Source of the DNA: Didymodactylos carnosus
Lineage: Eukaryota; Rotifera; Eurotatoria; Philodinida; Philodinidae
Direction: 5' to 3'
DNA length: 64,000 nucleotides
NCBI GenBank assembly: GCA_905250885.1
Contig: CAJNOQ010000021.1
Coordinates: 44,822-108,821, forward strand
The translations under genes were made by a program, and so were the position numbers. Below the pieces are notes generated by a model, which did no database searches, was not told where the DNA came from, and saw only the letters and a program-made list of their open reading frames with translations. This document shows, in pieces, positions 25,250-36,800 of the stretch (position 1 is its first letter; each line of letters opens with the position of its first letter).

Positions 25250-27893
25250 AAGATTTTATATAAGAATCGATGACTAGAATGACTATAAGATTATAAGCTC
25301 ATGCTATAATACTCGATGCTCAAAAAGAAAAATTACTCGTTCGAGACTTGTACAATGAAGAAAAAAGACGATAAATAACTGAGAAGTATAAAAATATTAT
25401 GTATCAGAAAAAAGAATGCAGACACACCTTTCTATAGAATAGAAAAAAAGAAAAATAACACATTTAGTTTTTGATGAACCATGTTCGTTTAAAATTGAAA
25501 TCATTACAGCCTCCGTGGTGCCTCAGAGTAACATGTAACATATATCGATGTTTATTCTATTTTACTTGAGATTTATTTGAATCATATGGGAGAACTAACG
25601 GCAGGGCTAAACGACTATAATCCAGCTTAACATGTATGTCTACATTCACTATTTGAGAGATCTACAACCACGCAAGTTTTTAGTAATATTCAATACAATA
25701 TCCGATAATTCTGCATTTAGTAATTGAATATGAACCTGAAGTATAGAAAACAGCAGTTAGATGTGATATAATGATACATTAGTTTCAAACCACTAATTTT
25801 TCACAAGTAATACTTGAAGAATCTGTATTTCCCATTTAGATTTAAATGTCTTCAGCTGTTACATCGTGTTATAGTACATACCATACCTTTCATTAATATA
25901 CCAGAATTTTAGTGGAGAATAAATGCAAATAGTCATCTACACTGGTCGTGGTTGACTATCATCTTTCTTTGCTAAAATTCTTTCATTTCTCCGCTCTGGT
26001 ACGTCGTTAACATTTCGAATGTCTTGAATTACTGACTCTTTCTTTAAACAAAAAGATTAAAAAAAAATACTGAAGTCAAATTTTTGCTTGTAGAATATTA
26101 AGTAAGCGAGATATTTATGTATGATTAGAAAGCAATTACTTAATTACAAAAAAGTCTCATTCACCTCTTCTTATAAACATATTTGATAGTACAACAGCTG
26201 TTGAATTGTTACATATTTTCTTTACTTGAGTGCTGGCAAAACGGACGGGGGTTGAATTAGTCGATTTTACTTCCGATAATATTGACGGAGAACGAACGTG
26301 TTTCTTGAGGAATGTTACTATATTGAGCAAAAGTAAATAAATAGCCGGTCAGTCATCTCATGCTCCTTGAAACCAGAAGTCACTCAATGTCGATCACCGA
26401 CTTCAAATTTCTCGAAATATTTAAACATTTCTTAACCTAAAGCTTTTAGGCTGCTTCTGACCGGTGACTAATTATGAACTAAAGTAATCTTTTCGATAAT
26501 CATCTGTCCTATGATTGCAGACATCCAACTGACGTACTTTTTCGTCTTTACTATAGGGAAAGTTTCGAGATTAATTACATGAATGCTCCTTCTAATGGAA
26601 AAAAATTAGCCGCTTCAAGAGTTTCTTTCCAGAAAATTAAAGAGAACGCGCTATACAAAGGAAAGAAACCACTTCAGAGGAATTGGTCTACTTAAAGTAG
26701 TGAAAGGACGCCATCTTTTGGACATTGCTTTTTGACTGGTAACTATAGTAGTCATGCGGAGTATCAGGAAGCAGTACTGTGTCTTTCGTACCTTCAGAAA
26801 TGAGCTCGCTCCCATACTGTGCGTTCTTAATAACATTTGGTATATATCACTGTTGTTCATTATAGATGATGCTAGCTGACTAGTGTTATGTTCAGATCGA
26901 ACATACGAAAGACATCTGAGTCCTCTCATTTATGTTTTAAAACGAAGATATCTTTTTCACAAAAGTTTGCTATAGATAGTGTATAATTAAAGAACTCTCT
27001 GTTTCTTCAACTTCGCGAATGTCGCTAGTTATTATCACCCATGTTATAATTTGCTCTCAGTAGTAACCAATTGCAATCAAAATCTAAAATGAATAGAATA
27101 GATATATCTATAGATAGGATGCAGAATATCCGCGCTGCTATGCCAACAACATAAAATAACGACACACGAAACCCTTGGAAAATCACAGTAAATTGTCGTT
27201 GTTTTTAATGTCATATTTTTCAACTGAACGAAACATCTTAACACGTTAATGGAGGACGCTATTTGAAAAACGTTTTATTACCCGGTAATAAAACATCATA
27301 ATGAAAATATAAAAAAAGCACGAAAAAACTGGTGTGGCGCAAGATGACAATAAACTCATCTCCGTGACGATGAAAGACTACACATTGTCACACACAAAGC
27401 AGGTAGCACAGTTTATATGTCTGATTGCTAGCAGCAGCGTTTCGAATGATTGGTTAAGGAAAGTGGTGTTCCGCTTTGACAATTCGATGTCAATTATGCT
27501 TTTACCACGGGAAATGTGAAAAATTTTGTGGTAAGCTACGGAAAACCACTTTCTCTTAGGAGTGACTAGTTTTGTGAGGTTTATATGAAGAGTTTAAAGA
27601 AGAAATCAAACGTAAAGACAGCGTAATTCATCGACTAAGAGAAAGATGTGAACGTATTATTCTCAGAATTATTTTCTTGTTTTACCTTTTACTGGAAAGA
27701 GGTACTGGAACCACCAGATAAGTAGACAGTAGCAATTTGTTCGATCAAAGCCTGCTGAGGAGCAACATAGCAGGAGAAAAATGAGAATGAGAGATTAATT
27801 AAATAAATAAACTAAACAAAATTTAGAGAAATTTCTCGTATCTGTGTTAAAGACATTGATTTATTTTTCAGAACAAAGACAAGATTTTTGAAA
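25250..27893. other. Intergenic region between the divergent LRR and MTCH2 genes
   Basis: No exon I can support on either strand; open frames here are short and show no family pattern. A small palindrome (GTTTTATTACC / GGTAATAAAAC, 27272-27294) is present. Promoters of both flanking genes should lie here, but no specific element can be named with confidence. Confidence 0.4.
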
Positions 27894-30800
27894 ATGTCTT
27901 ATTCTCAATCACCTTCATCATCTAGAGATAAGACTACAACAACTAATACACAATATCCAATTTTTGCTATTGTAAAAGCGGCAACTTTTCAACAAGTACT
28001 TGGACATCCAATGGCATATGTTCGAATTTTGATGCAGGTGAAATGAAAATATTCTAAAATTTTACTTGAATATGTTATACTTTTTTAATTTCAGATGGGT
28101 TATGAACCATTAACTTGTTATAAAGCAAAAAATTTATTTGGAAAAGAAGTAATATACTATCCAAATGTATTTCGTTATCGTATGTATCTGATTTTTATAT
28201 TAGTTAAGCATCTGCACATTTTATTCATAAAATACAACAATCATCTTTTCTTTTGTCAACATCGGTAGTTGATCGTGGTTCACTATTTTATTTCGTATCA
28301 TTAGTTGGTCAACTATATTTCGAGTCTATTTATTTGAAAAGACAAGATATGCCGAGACATATTCAAAAATATGTTTTTTTGACCTTCTTAAAAATTTTTA
28401 ACTAAAAGCAAGAATTCTGCGGTAAAAAAACGGCGGTTTGCTCTGACTTGACACAATAACGAAGCTATATGAGTTTGCGTAAAATTTGTCGATTGATATC
28501 GTTTATTATTATTATCATCACTATATGTATGATTAGGAATAGTTTCCATAGGAAATAAAAATTATATTTTTAGTTCGTTTTATTTATAATATTGATGGCA
28601 TAACCGGTTTATATCGTGGGTTTGGATGTTCATTAATGGCCAAAGTTGTTTATTGGTATACAACAACAAAAGTAGATGAAGTATGTACTTATCGAAACAC
28701 TTTGCCTGTTTGCTCACCAAACGCTACACGTTGTGAGTCAAGTAGAAGAGTGATATGTTCATTCCAATTCTCAAAAAACAGCAGATCATCGTGTACAGAT
28801 CAGAGAAATATTAGTCTATTTTGTAAACTTCAGAGAATTTATGTCACAAATATACTCAGTATTGATCATGAGTAAATTGAATTCATGGCAGCATTTTTTA
28901 CTTCTTTGCTATATTTTTAGTACTCCTAAACGATATCGAGTGAGGTATATTTTTGTTTTCGTATTATTGTTTGTGACCCATTGCATGGAAAGCACTCCTG
29001 AAAAAGTAGGAGACTGTTCGATTGACTCAGATGTCAAAGAAATTTTCAACGAATATTGCTAGTATAATTTAAAAACAAAACTTTCCATTCTGTTCTTTCG
29101 ATAAGTCGTCTATACTGATTAAGATGCTTAGATTAAACGAATTAATTCTTTTTAAAACGGATTATGTCAGATCATGAAATGTTTATTTGGCTAAATCTGT
29201 TCTTCGTTTCGGGCTACTATCTATTGGAACTTATGAGACTAACCATTCGACTTACATGATGAATCAACTTTGGAACCTCCCGGTGAAGCTTTTCCCCGAC
29301 TTTTAGCACATTATTTTGATAGAAAACCATACTCTTCAGACTTAGATATTTGTCAAAGTGTTTTTGTATCCGTTGGATGAGCTCTCGGAAGCCTTTGAGA
29401 CATAAATCAAACGGATTCATACAATAATTTTCTTGCGGAACTGAACGCATTTTCTGTGCATTGTGGATTTGAATTTCTATTTTAGTTATTAAGTCCAGTG
29501 AATAAAGAAGCTCAAACTGAACAAGTCAATCTGTCTTGGAACAAATGTTTAGAAAAGGTCCGTAAGCTCTACCGTATGGTCTTATTTTCTAAGATCAGCT
29601 TCAGAGTAGGGTTGACACATTACTGTTACTCATATAGTACATTACCAAGGGAAGTAATACTGAACAGTATTACTATTTCCAATAACTGTACTATTCTATA
29701 TATTACTATTGCCGGTAACTAAAAAGTATTCCTAGTACTAATAATAGGAGTACTTAAGAGAGCATGTCATGACAGCAGCAAGAAAGTCCATAACATGAAA
29801 AAAATGAACATACACTTTTTATGATTTCATTTGATTCTTTATGGTAAACTGTGGTTATGAAAAAAATATCTCGGATTAAAACCATACAGTTATGGAGATG
29901 TAACATTTTTAAAAATATTTAGATAAAAAAGCGATCTTCACTATTTTCAATTTTTATTCAAACTCTTTGAATGATATCTCATTCGAAAGAATAACTAAAA
30001 CTGAATAAAATGACCCATTTTGGTTTTCAAAAGACGAATAACTCAACTCAACCAGTGTAAAATACCATGTATTTTTCAACGATTTTCTAAACAAAAAATA
30101 TTTTCGAAAAAATTCGGCCTTGGTCTCCTCCCAAGGCTAATATTTTCCACAAAAGGAATTTTTTAAAGTTTTAGAGGCTTTTTTCTATCAGGTATGATTA
30201 GGGGTCAACGTTAGCCTATAAAATAGGATTTTTAGCTGATTTCGAGGTAAAACAGATTTTGGGAAAATGTTTTATGTTTATGTATTGAATAACAGCAAAA
30301 AAGCGCTCAGGGCTTATTACGCCATATAGAAATGAGAAGATGATCGTACCATACTGAAGGAGAGAGTAAACGAGAGAAAAATAACGACGAAAACAAGAAT
30401 GACAATGACCTACCTATGATATTTTTTTACGGTTCATTGATTGCAATAAAGTACTGTTGAACGTATGCTGGAGATTTCACCATTATTCCAAATATTTGAA
30501 TTAATCATTTATACATATTCTTGTAGCTATTTTAACGAGCTCTCAATTGCACTAAGAATGGTTTGCGATTGAATGGTAGAGAAAAACGCGAAATACCGTG
30601 ACAGATAGCGCTAAAAATTTAGGTCTGAAATCGAATTTGGATGAAAAATAATGGTTATTTTTATTTTGAAATATTCATTTGCATATATTCTTGATAAGTT
30701 CGTCGAACTCTATCGATTGGTATATTTAAAAAAAACTTCCATTCGCATTTCCTATCGAAAATAAATTACTAATGGGAATCTAGCGTAAAAAGGTTTATTA

Positions 30801-33800
30801 TAATTTATTTTTTTACAACAAAATATATTTCAAAACTCCAAAAAAGACGAAAAACTACATAAAATTGAATTCTTTATCGATCTACGTTGAAATGAAAACA
30901 TTCTGAAGAGAGTCCGATTTTTTTTTCTTTTCAATCCCGGCTTGTTGAGCGTATTTTCTGACTTATTCTTCAGTAAAAAGTGAATGTTTTACGTAGCAGA
31001 AATCTTTTACAAAACTACGCAAGTTCAAGGCCGCTAGTTGTGGTTCTCGAACAACATAGATTTTGCTAGGATCTACCTTAGTCTATCTGATTAGGCTTTA
31101 TAACCTCAGCAATAACTCGACATACATTTTCGATCATGCTGGTTCTTGTGGTAGTATTTGTTTTCAGACCACAGTTAAAAAATCTACTGAAAATAATCCT
31201 ATTTCCGGCTATTTTCATTTTCACCCGAATTAAATATTTCATAAGTTCGTCAAAATTGATTCAAACGATAAAATATCGACATTGCTCTACTTTATTCCCT
31301 CAACGTGATTGTATACTCAAAATCATTAAAAAAAATTCCTTATCCGTACTTATCTAATCCTGTGACTGAGATGTTAGTTAGTGACATTGGACATTTATTA
31401 ATGTACTAAAATAATTAGAATAAGTATATAATGAGAAAAATACGTTTTTTACAGATGCTCCAGCGGTACGTTTGGCCAATTATGACGTCTATGCATAACG
31501 TATGCAGTCTGTGGTCTGCGACTTAAATCGACAGAGCAGATAATCATGACTTTTAAAACTATGTCGCACCGGCATGACACCAATGGGTGCTTCATAGATG
31601 AAAATATCTTTGTCCTGATGAATGGTGAATGAATGAACGCCAATGTGTTAGCTCATCCTGACTGCTGATGCCTCGTGACGATTATGGAGGTTTGTCGCAT
31701 TTTATTGCACTCTCTTGTTTGTTGTACTAATCACCACTAAAGCGGAAATACAAGGAAGTGACAAGGCGGAATGTTCTGAACCTGCTTTGAGAAAGACTGA
31801 AAAAGTGCGAAACTTGTTTCCAGGTTGACGAATGCGCAGAATTGTAAGGTTTCTCATTCTTGAACCTACTTTAATATTACCATTAACTTCTATTCATGTT
31901 TATCGAATCCTATGATATGAGATGTTAGTTAGTGGCTTTGGACATTTATTAATGTACTAAAACAATTAGAACAAGTGTTTAATGAGAAAAATGTTTAGAT
32001 CATATGTGATGCCTGATTACACAAGGATTGTATGAATGTGCCCAAAGTCTGAGAATTGTTCAGTGGTTAGTTGGATGTGCGAGTTTAATATACACCTGCT
32101 GGGACAAAGAATTATTGATAAGAATATACCTTAAGTATGATAGCGAAGTCCATCGTCCTAAACAAACGTACAGCGGGTAAGTGCTTTACCATCTGGCTCG
32201 TTGATGATTGATTTACCATATGATGTAACTGCACCACGCATCCGAAGATGTTTAAGGGGAGAGGCGTCCTCTCATTTAGATTTGGTTCAAACTTTGCCAC
32301 ATTATAGGAGGTATTTCAAAATATATATGAAAAGAGTTTGGAGGTTTACGAATTGGTAGTTTTCTAGAAAAAAACTTTTTACTGCTTTTATTCGGCCTTG
32401 TTTGGCTATTTTTTAAAATTTAAATAAAATTTTCACTTTTCAGTTTGAAACCTCTGTTTTGTAATCAATCGATAGAGCGCATCGAGATGTATACGTGAAA
32501 GATTGTCATCATTCTCAAACAAGGTTTGGCGACGAAATTTGGATTTGACCTTGATGATGGATTTTGAGGCCAAATTGGAAGTCATTGCACGCGAACCACG
32601 CCTACCCATGCTAAGTGACTATATCAGATATTTTCTAACCGTTCTTATCTTGTAGAGTATACGCGAAAACCAATCACCAGGTTTTCGCGTATACTCTACA
32701 AGATAAGAACGGTTAGAAAATATCTGACATGGTCATTGAGCATGCTTTTATGGTAAGCAGGTGTTTTTCTCGTGTAACGGCTCATAGACACTTTCACATA
32801 TGGAATCGAATGGTAGTGTCAAAAATTGAAAAAAATAATGACTTACAGCCCGGTTTTTCAGAGTCCTGGAGTGTAAAATCCTCCAGAATCTTACACAGAG
32901 TTTCGCTTCAAGAAAGCATTATAGATGAAAAGTGTGGGAACCAAAATAGTTCGGTATCAAATACTACACCGGTTCACGAAAAGAAATTTTTAAATTCTTA
33001 AAACTCGATTTTTAAATTAAATTGTACGTAAAATTAAATTTTTGGAAACGGTGTGTTTGCATTTGAAAATTTAATTTCTGAAATTTCAAAGTTTCCCTTC
33101 GTGAGCCCGTGTAGAATTTGCTACTGAACAATTTTTGTTTCCACAGTTTTCTTCTATAATGCTTTCCTAAAGCGAAACTCCGTGCCAGTTTTTTCAGATA
33201 CATTTCAACATGGTCTATCGAATGACGAAGGATTCAAACTTATCTCTCGAAAAACAAAAATTTTATTGAAATTTTAAGAGTAGGACAAAAAAACGAGGAA
33301 AAATTTCCCAAAACGACAAGTTCTGTGACAGAAAAAATTTTACCATATGTATTTTAAACTGTCCTCTACAAAACGGTAAAAAAAACGAGTGACAGGAACG
33401 AAAAATGTCAGATGTAAAGGACGCTTTTAATAATGGATCCCAACAAGGAGAAAATAGGCCACTTCTTAACCGCTGACAGATTTGCTTAATATTTCTAATG
33501 TGATGGGTAAACGTTGTTTAGACTGTTTTGTTTGCAAACATTTCGTGGTCTTGAGTAATAATCGAATTCGCTCCATTCATGCTTCCAGTCTTTGAAACAA
33601 CCTAAAGTTTATAAATGTCTAAACCTGCTTCAAGATAAAAAGTGTAAACCTTGTTCGGGTTAGCGAATGCGTGGTATTGACAAAGAGGACTTGTGCGCCT
33701 AAGATTTCTCACTCATGAACCTATTAAATATTACCCTGAACTTCTTCGGAAAAATTTCAGAAAATCTTCTCAAAAACCTAAGTGTTTTTTGAAAAAATAT

Positions 33801-36800
33801 TTACTTAACTGCATAGTATATTCTAGCATATTCCGAAGTAGGCTGAATCAATTTTGACTAAGTTATGAATTATTTAATTTCGATGAAAATAGTCAGAAAC
33901 AGGGTTATTTCATCATATATAGATTTTCAGTAGATTATTGAACTGTGATCTGAAAACAAATACTGCCATTAAAATCACCATGATCGAAAATGTATGCTGG
34001 GAGTTATTGTTTAGGTTATAAAAAACCTAATCAGATAGAGTAAGCAAATCCTAGTAAAATCTATCTTGTTCGAGAACCACAGTAGTAAAACATTCACTGA
34101 AGTATAAGCCAGAAAATGTGCTCAGAATTTATTTGACAAAATTCGTTTTCTACGATTACATTACAGAAAAATCATACCGATTTTATTTAGTATTCCTATT
34201 ATTAGTAATAGAAATGCTTTTTAGTATTACTGTCACTAGCAATAGTAATATATAGAATAATACAGTTATTGGGAATAGTAATACTGTTCAGTATTACTCT
34301 CCTTGGTAATGTAATATATGAGTAACAGTAATGTGCTAAGCCTAGTCTGAAGTTGTTGGACATATTCTAAACGTTACACTCGCGTTTCGTTGAAACATGC
34401 TTTTATGTGAATGTAAACTACTGTGATCTTTTCAACGAAATACGAATTAACCATTTTAAACATATTTTTTTCTATTTATCTATATGTAGACTTTGAGAGA
34501 AGTACGATGTCAATCATGGGGAATACTTATATCCCATCCTTTACAAGGTAAATGTCCGTGTACACGTCTCCGATGCAAGAGTGGGGACCTATGAACGCGA
34601 AAGACGTTTTTTAATATGATTTCAACACAGTTTACTAGTTAAAAACCGTCATGAATAAAGTAACATATAATAATGTAAATAAAAAAGATAATCCAATATA
34701 TCAGAGAATAACAAACGTGCTTCTTTCAAAGAATATAACCAAGAAGCTATGTCAGCTATTAATTTTTATCAGCTTTTGTTTTGACTAATATTTAAATTTA
34801 ATTACCAAATACTTATTGCCTCTTTTATCTTTTAGTCATGGCTATTCGTTGTATGGCTCAATTTATCAGAAAAGAACAAGTGTATTCGTCAATAAATATA
34901 TTTCAGAATGCAGTGGAAATTTATCAGCGACAAGGAATTGGAGGATTTTTTGTGTACGTATGATAAAGAAATTTGACTCATTAGATGGTATACCTGTTGT
35001 TTGTTTTACAGTGGTCTAATGCCACGATGTTTATTAGAAGTATCAATAATTGTTATCGCAAATTTTCTTATCCATTTATTAAAGACACAAATACACGCTC
35101 CACAAGAAATGGCACCTCTGTTCGAATATTTAACCGCCGTGAGTACACACCAAACACAATCATTTTTATGTGTCTACACACGTGTTTTTGTAATCAAAAC
35201 GCCTATGTTCGTTTATATGAAGAAGTAAAAATATTAAGTTAAAATCAAACATGAATACAGCTGCAAATTAAAGAGAACATGAGATATTTAGATATCACAG
35301 AAAAGACAATATTGGGTTTTTTGAAAACTTTTTTCTCAAAAGCTTGAGAAATATGGGAGATGGGCTCAGATTATGAACTATTTATAACCTTTATACACGT
35401 ATGTGATGATCATGAGTCTTTTCAAATCTCACAGAGATTTAAAAAAAATTTCGCAAGTTTTCAAGGTTACCTGAATCATTTTTAACGTGAAACAACAATG
35501 TCAGCAACCAGAAGTTTTTAAATGTGTTGACTGGATACGGGTCAACATTTGAGGAACTGAAGATTGATGGATAAGCTGAGAAAAGAATAAACAATATTTA
35601 AGATCGAATCGTATTTCTCAAGAATGGCAGCTCACCGAGAAAAATGCTGGTTTCCAAAGTAATCAATGTAAAACTATTTTTACATTTTATTGATTAAATA
35701 CCTTTGAAAACTTGCAAAGTGTTTTTAAAATATCTGTGAGATTCGAAAAGACTTACCATCATCACGTACGTATGTGAGCGATTTGCAATTTCATTGTACG
35801 GGGTGTTTTAAAAAAGAAGATTTTTCGATTAAGAAAAATCTTAACTCTACGTTTTGAAGAACCATCTCGAAAGTCTCTAAGGAAAACTTTTCCCGGCTAC
35901 CACTGCTAAGATGATCGAGATATTCAAGGTTTATCTGATCTTTAGCGGTATTTTTCAATTTTCTCACTAAAAAGGGAACCGATTTAACTGTCAAATTGTT
36001 TTTTCAATGAGACCTAGTGGATTATAGGTTATCGACAATGCTGATTCCGAATATGACCATGACAACTGCTTATAGGTCTCCGGAGATCCGGGTTTTGAAA
36101 AACCAGTTTTTTAGAAACTCTAAAAAATAATCAAAACCTTTCTTAATGATGCATAATTGTAGCCCGTACATTTCTGATTAAAATGAGACTTCTCCCAGTT
36201 CTACATGACCTTTCTTTACAAAGTTATAGAATTTACAAGAAAAGCTCTAAATTAATTTCTTATTTCTGTAGCTTTGAGCTGAAAATGAATGTAGGGCTTT
36301 TCGTGTAAATTCTCTAACTTTGCAAAGAAAGATCTTGTCGAGCTGGGAGAAGTCTCATTTTAATCAGAAATGTACGGGCTACAATTATGCCTCATTAAGA
36401 AAGGTTTTGATTATTTTTTAGAGTTTCTGAAAAACCGGATCTCTGGAGTCCTATAAGCAACTGTCATCGTCATATTCGGAATCAGCACAGTCGATAACCT
36501 ATAATCCACTAGGTCTCATTGAAAAAACGATTTGACAGTTAAATCAGATCCCTCATAAAACGACTTTTTTTGCGACGCCCATCTAATCTAACGATACGCC
36601 AGCACTCGGCTGGAGCATTCAACGAGAAAGCGAAACTGTATGTAATAAGTTCTGTCTGACATTTGATTTGACGTCAACATTTACGAAATAATCTCACGTG
36701 ACATTCTGAAAGTAATTTGCAGTTTTCTACCGAACCGATGGTGCACAGAAGTTCTTTTTGTCATCAATAGTAAGTCACAGCGAGAAAAGAAATGATGAAA

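Larger units (their letters stand above)
29598..34353. repeat. Large composite inverted repeat in MTCH2 intron 3
   Basis: The outer arms 29598-29753 and 34191-34353 are inverted copies, both with ACATTACTGTTACTCATAT next to a TAGGST-type end and runs of GTAATACTG-like units. A second arm pair, 30945-31266 and about 33844-34130, is also inverted (shared GGTTCTCGAACAA, TCTATCTGATTAGG, TACATTTTCGATCATG). The left side has about 1.2 kb between its two blocks (29754-30944), which the right side lacks, so one side gained or lost sequence. TAGGGTTGAC ends with GTTACTGTTAC inside recall the hAT-like MITE at 21465. No transposase frame was found. Confidence 0.65.

Noticed and set aside
26651-26929. 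92-codon open frame on the minus strand upstream of MTCH2
   Set aside because: No splice context, no family pattern, and composition like the surrounding non-coding DNA.
27272-27294. Palindrome GTTTTATTACC/GGTAATAAAAC
   Set aside because: Only 11-bp arms, expected often in AT-rich DNA; no further support for an operator or element end.
28269-28410. Possible extra MTCH2 exon after CATCGGTAG (VDRGSLFYFVSLVGQ-like reading)
   Set aside because: Not needed for the family alignment; exon 2 joins exon 3 in phase and continues the MTCH pattern.
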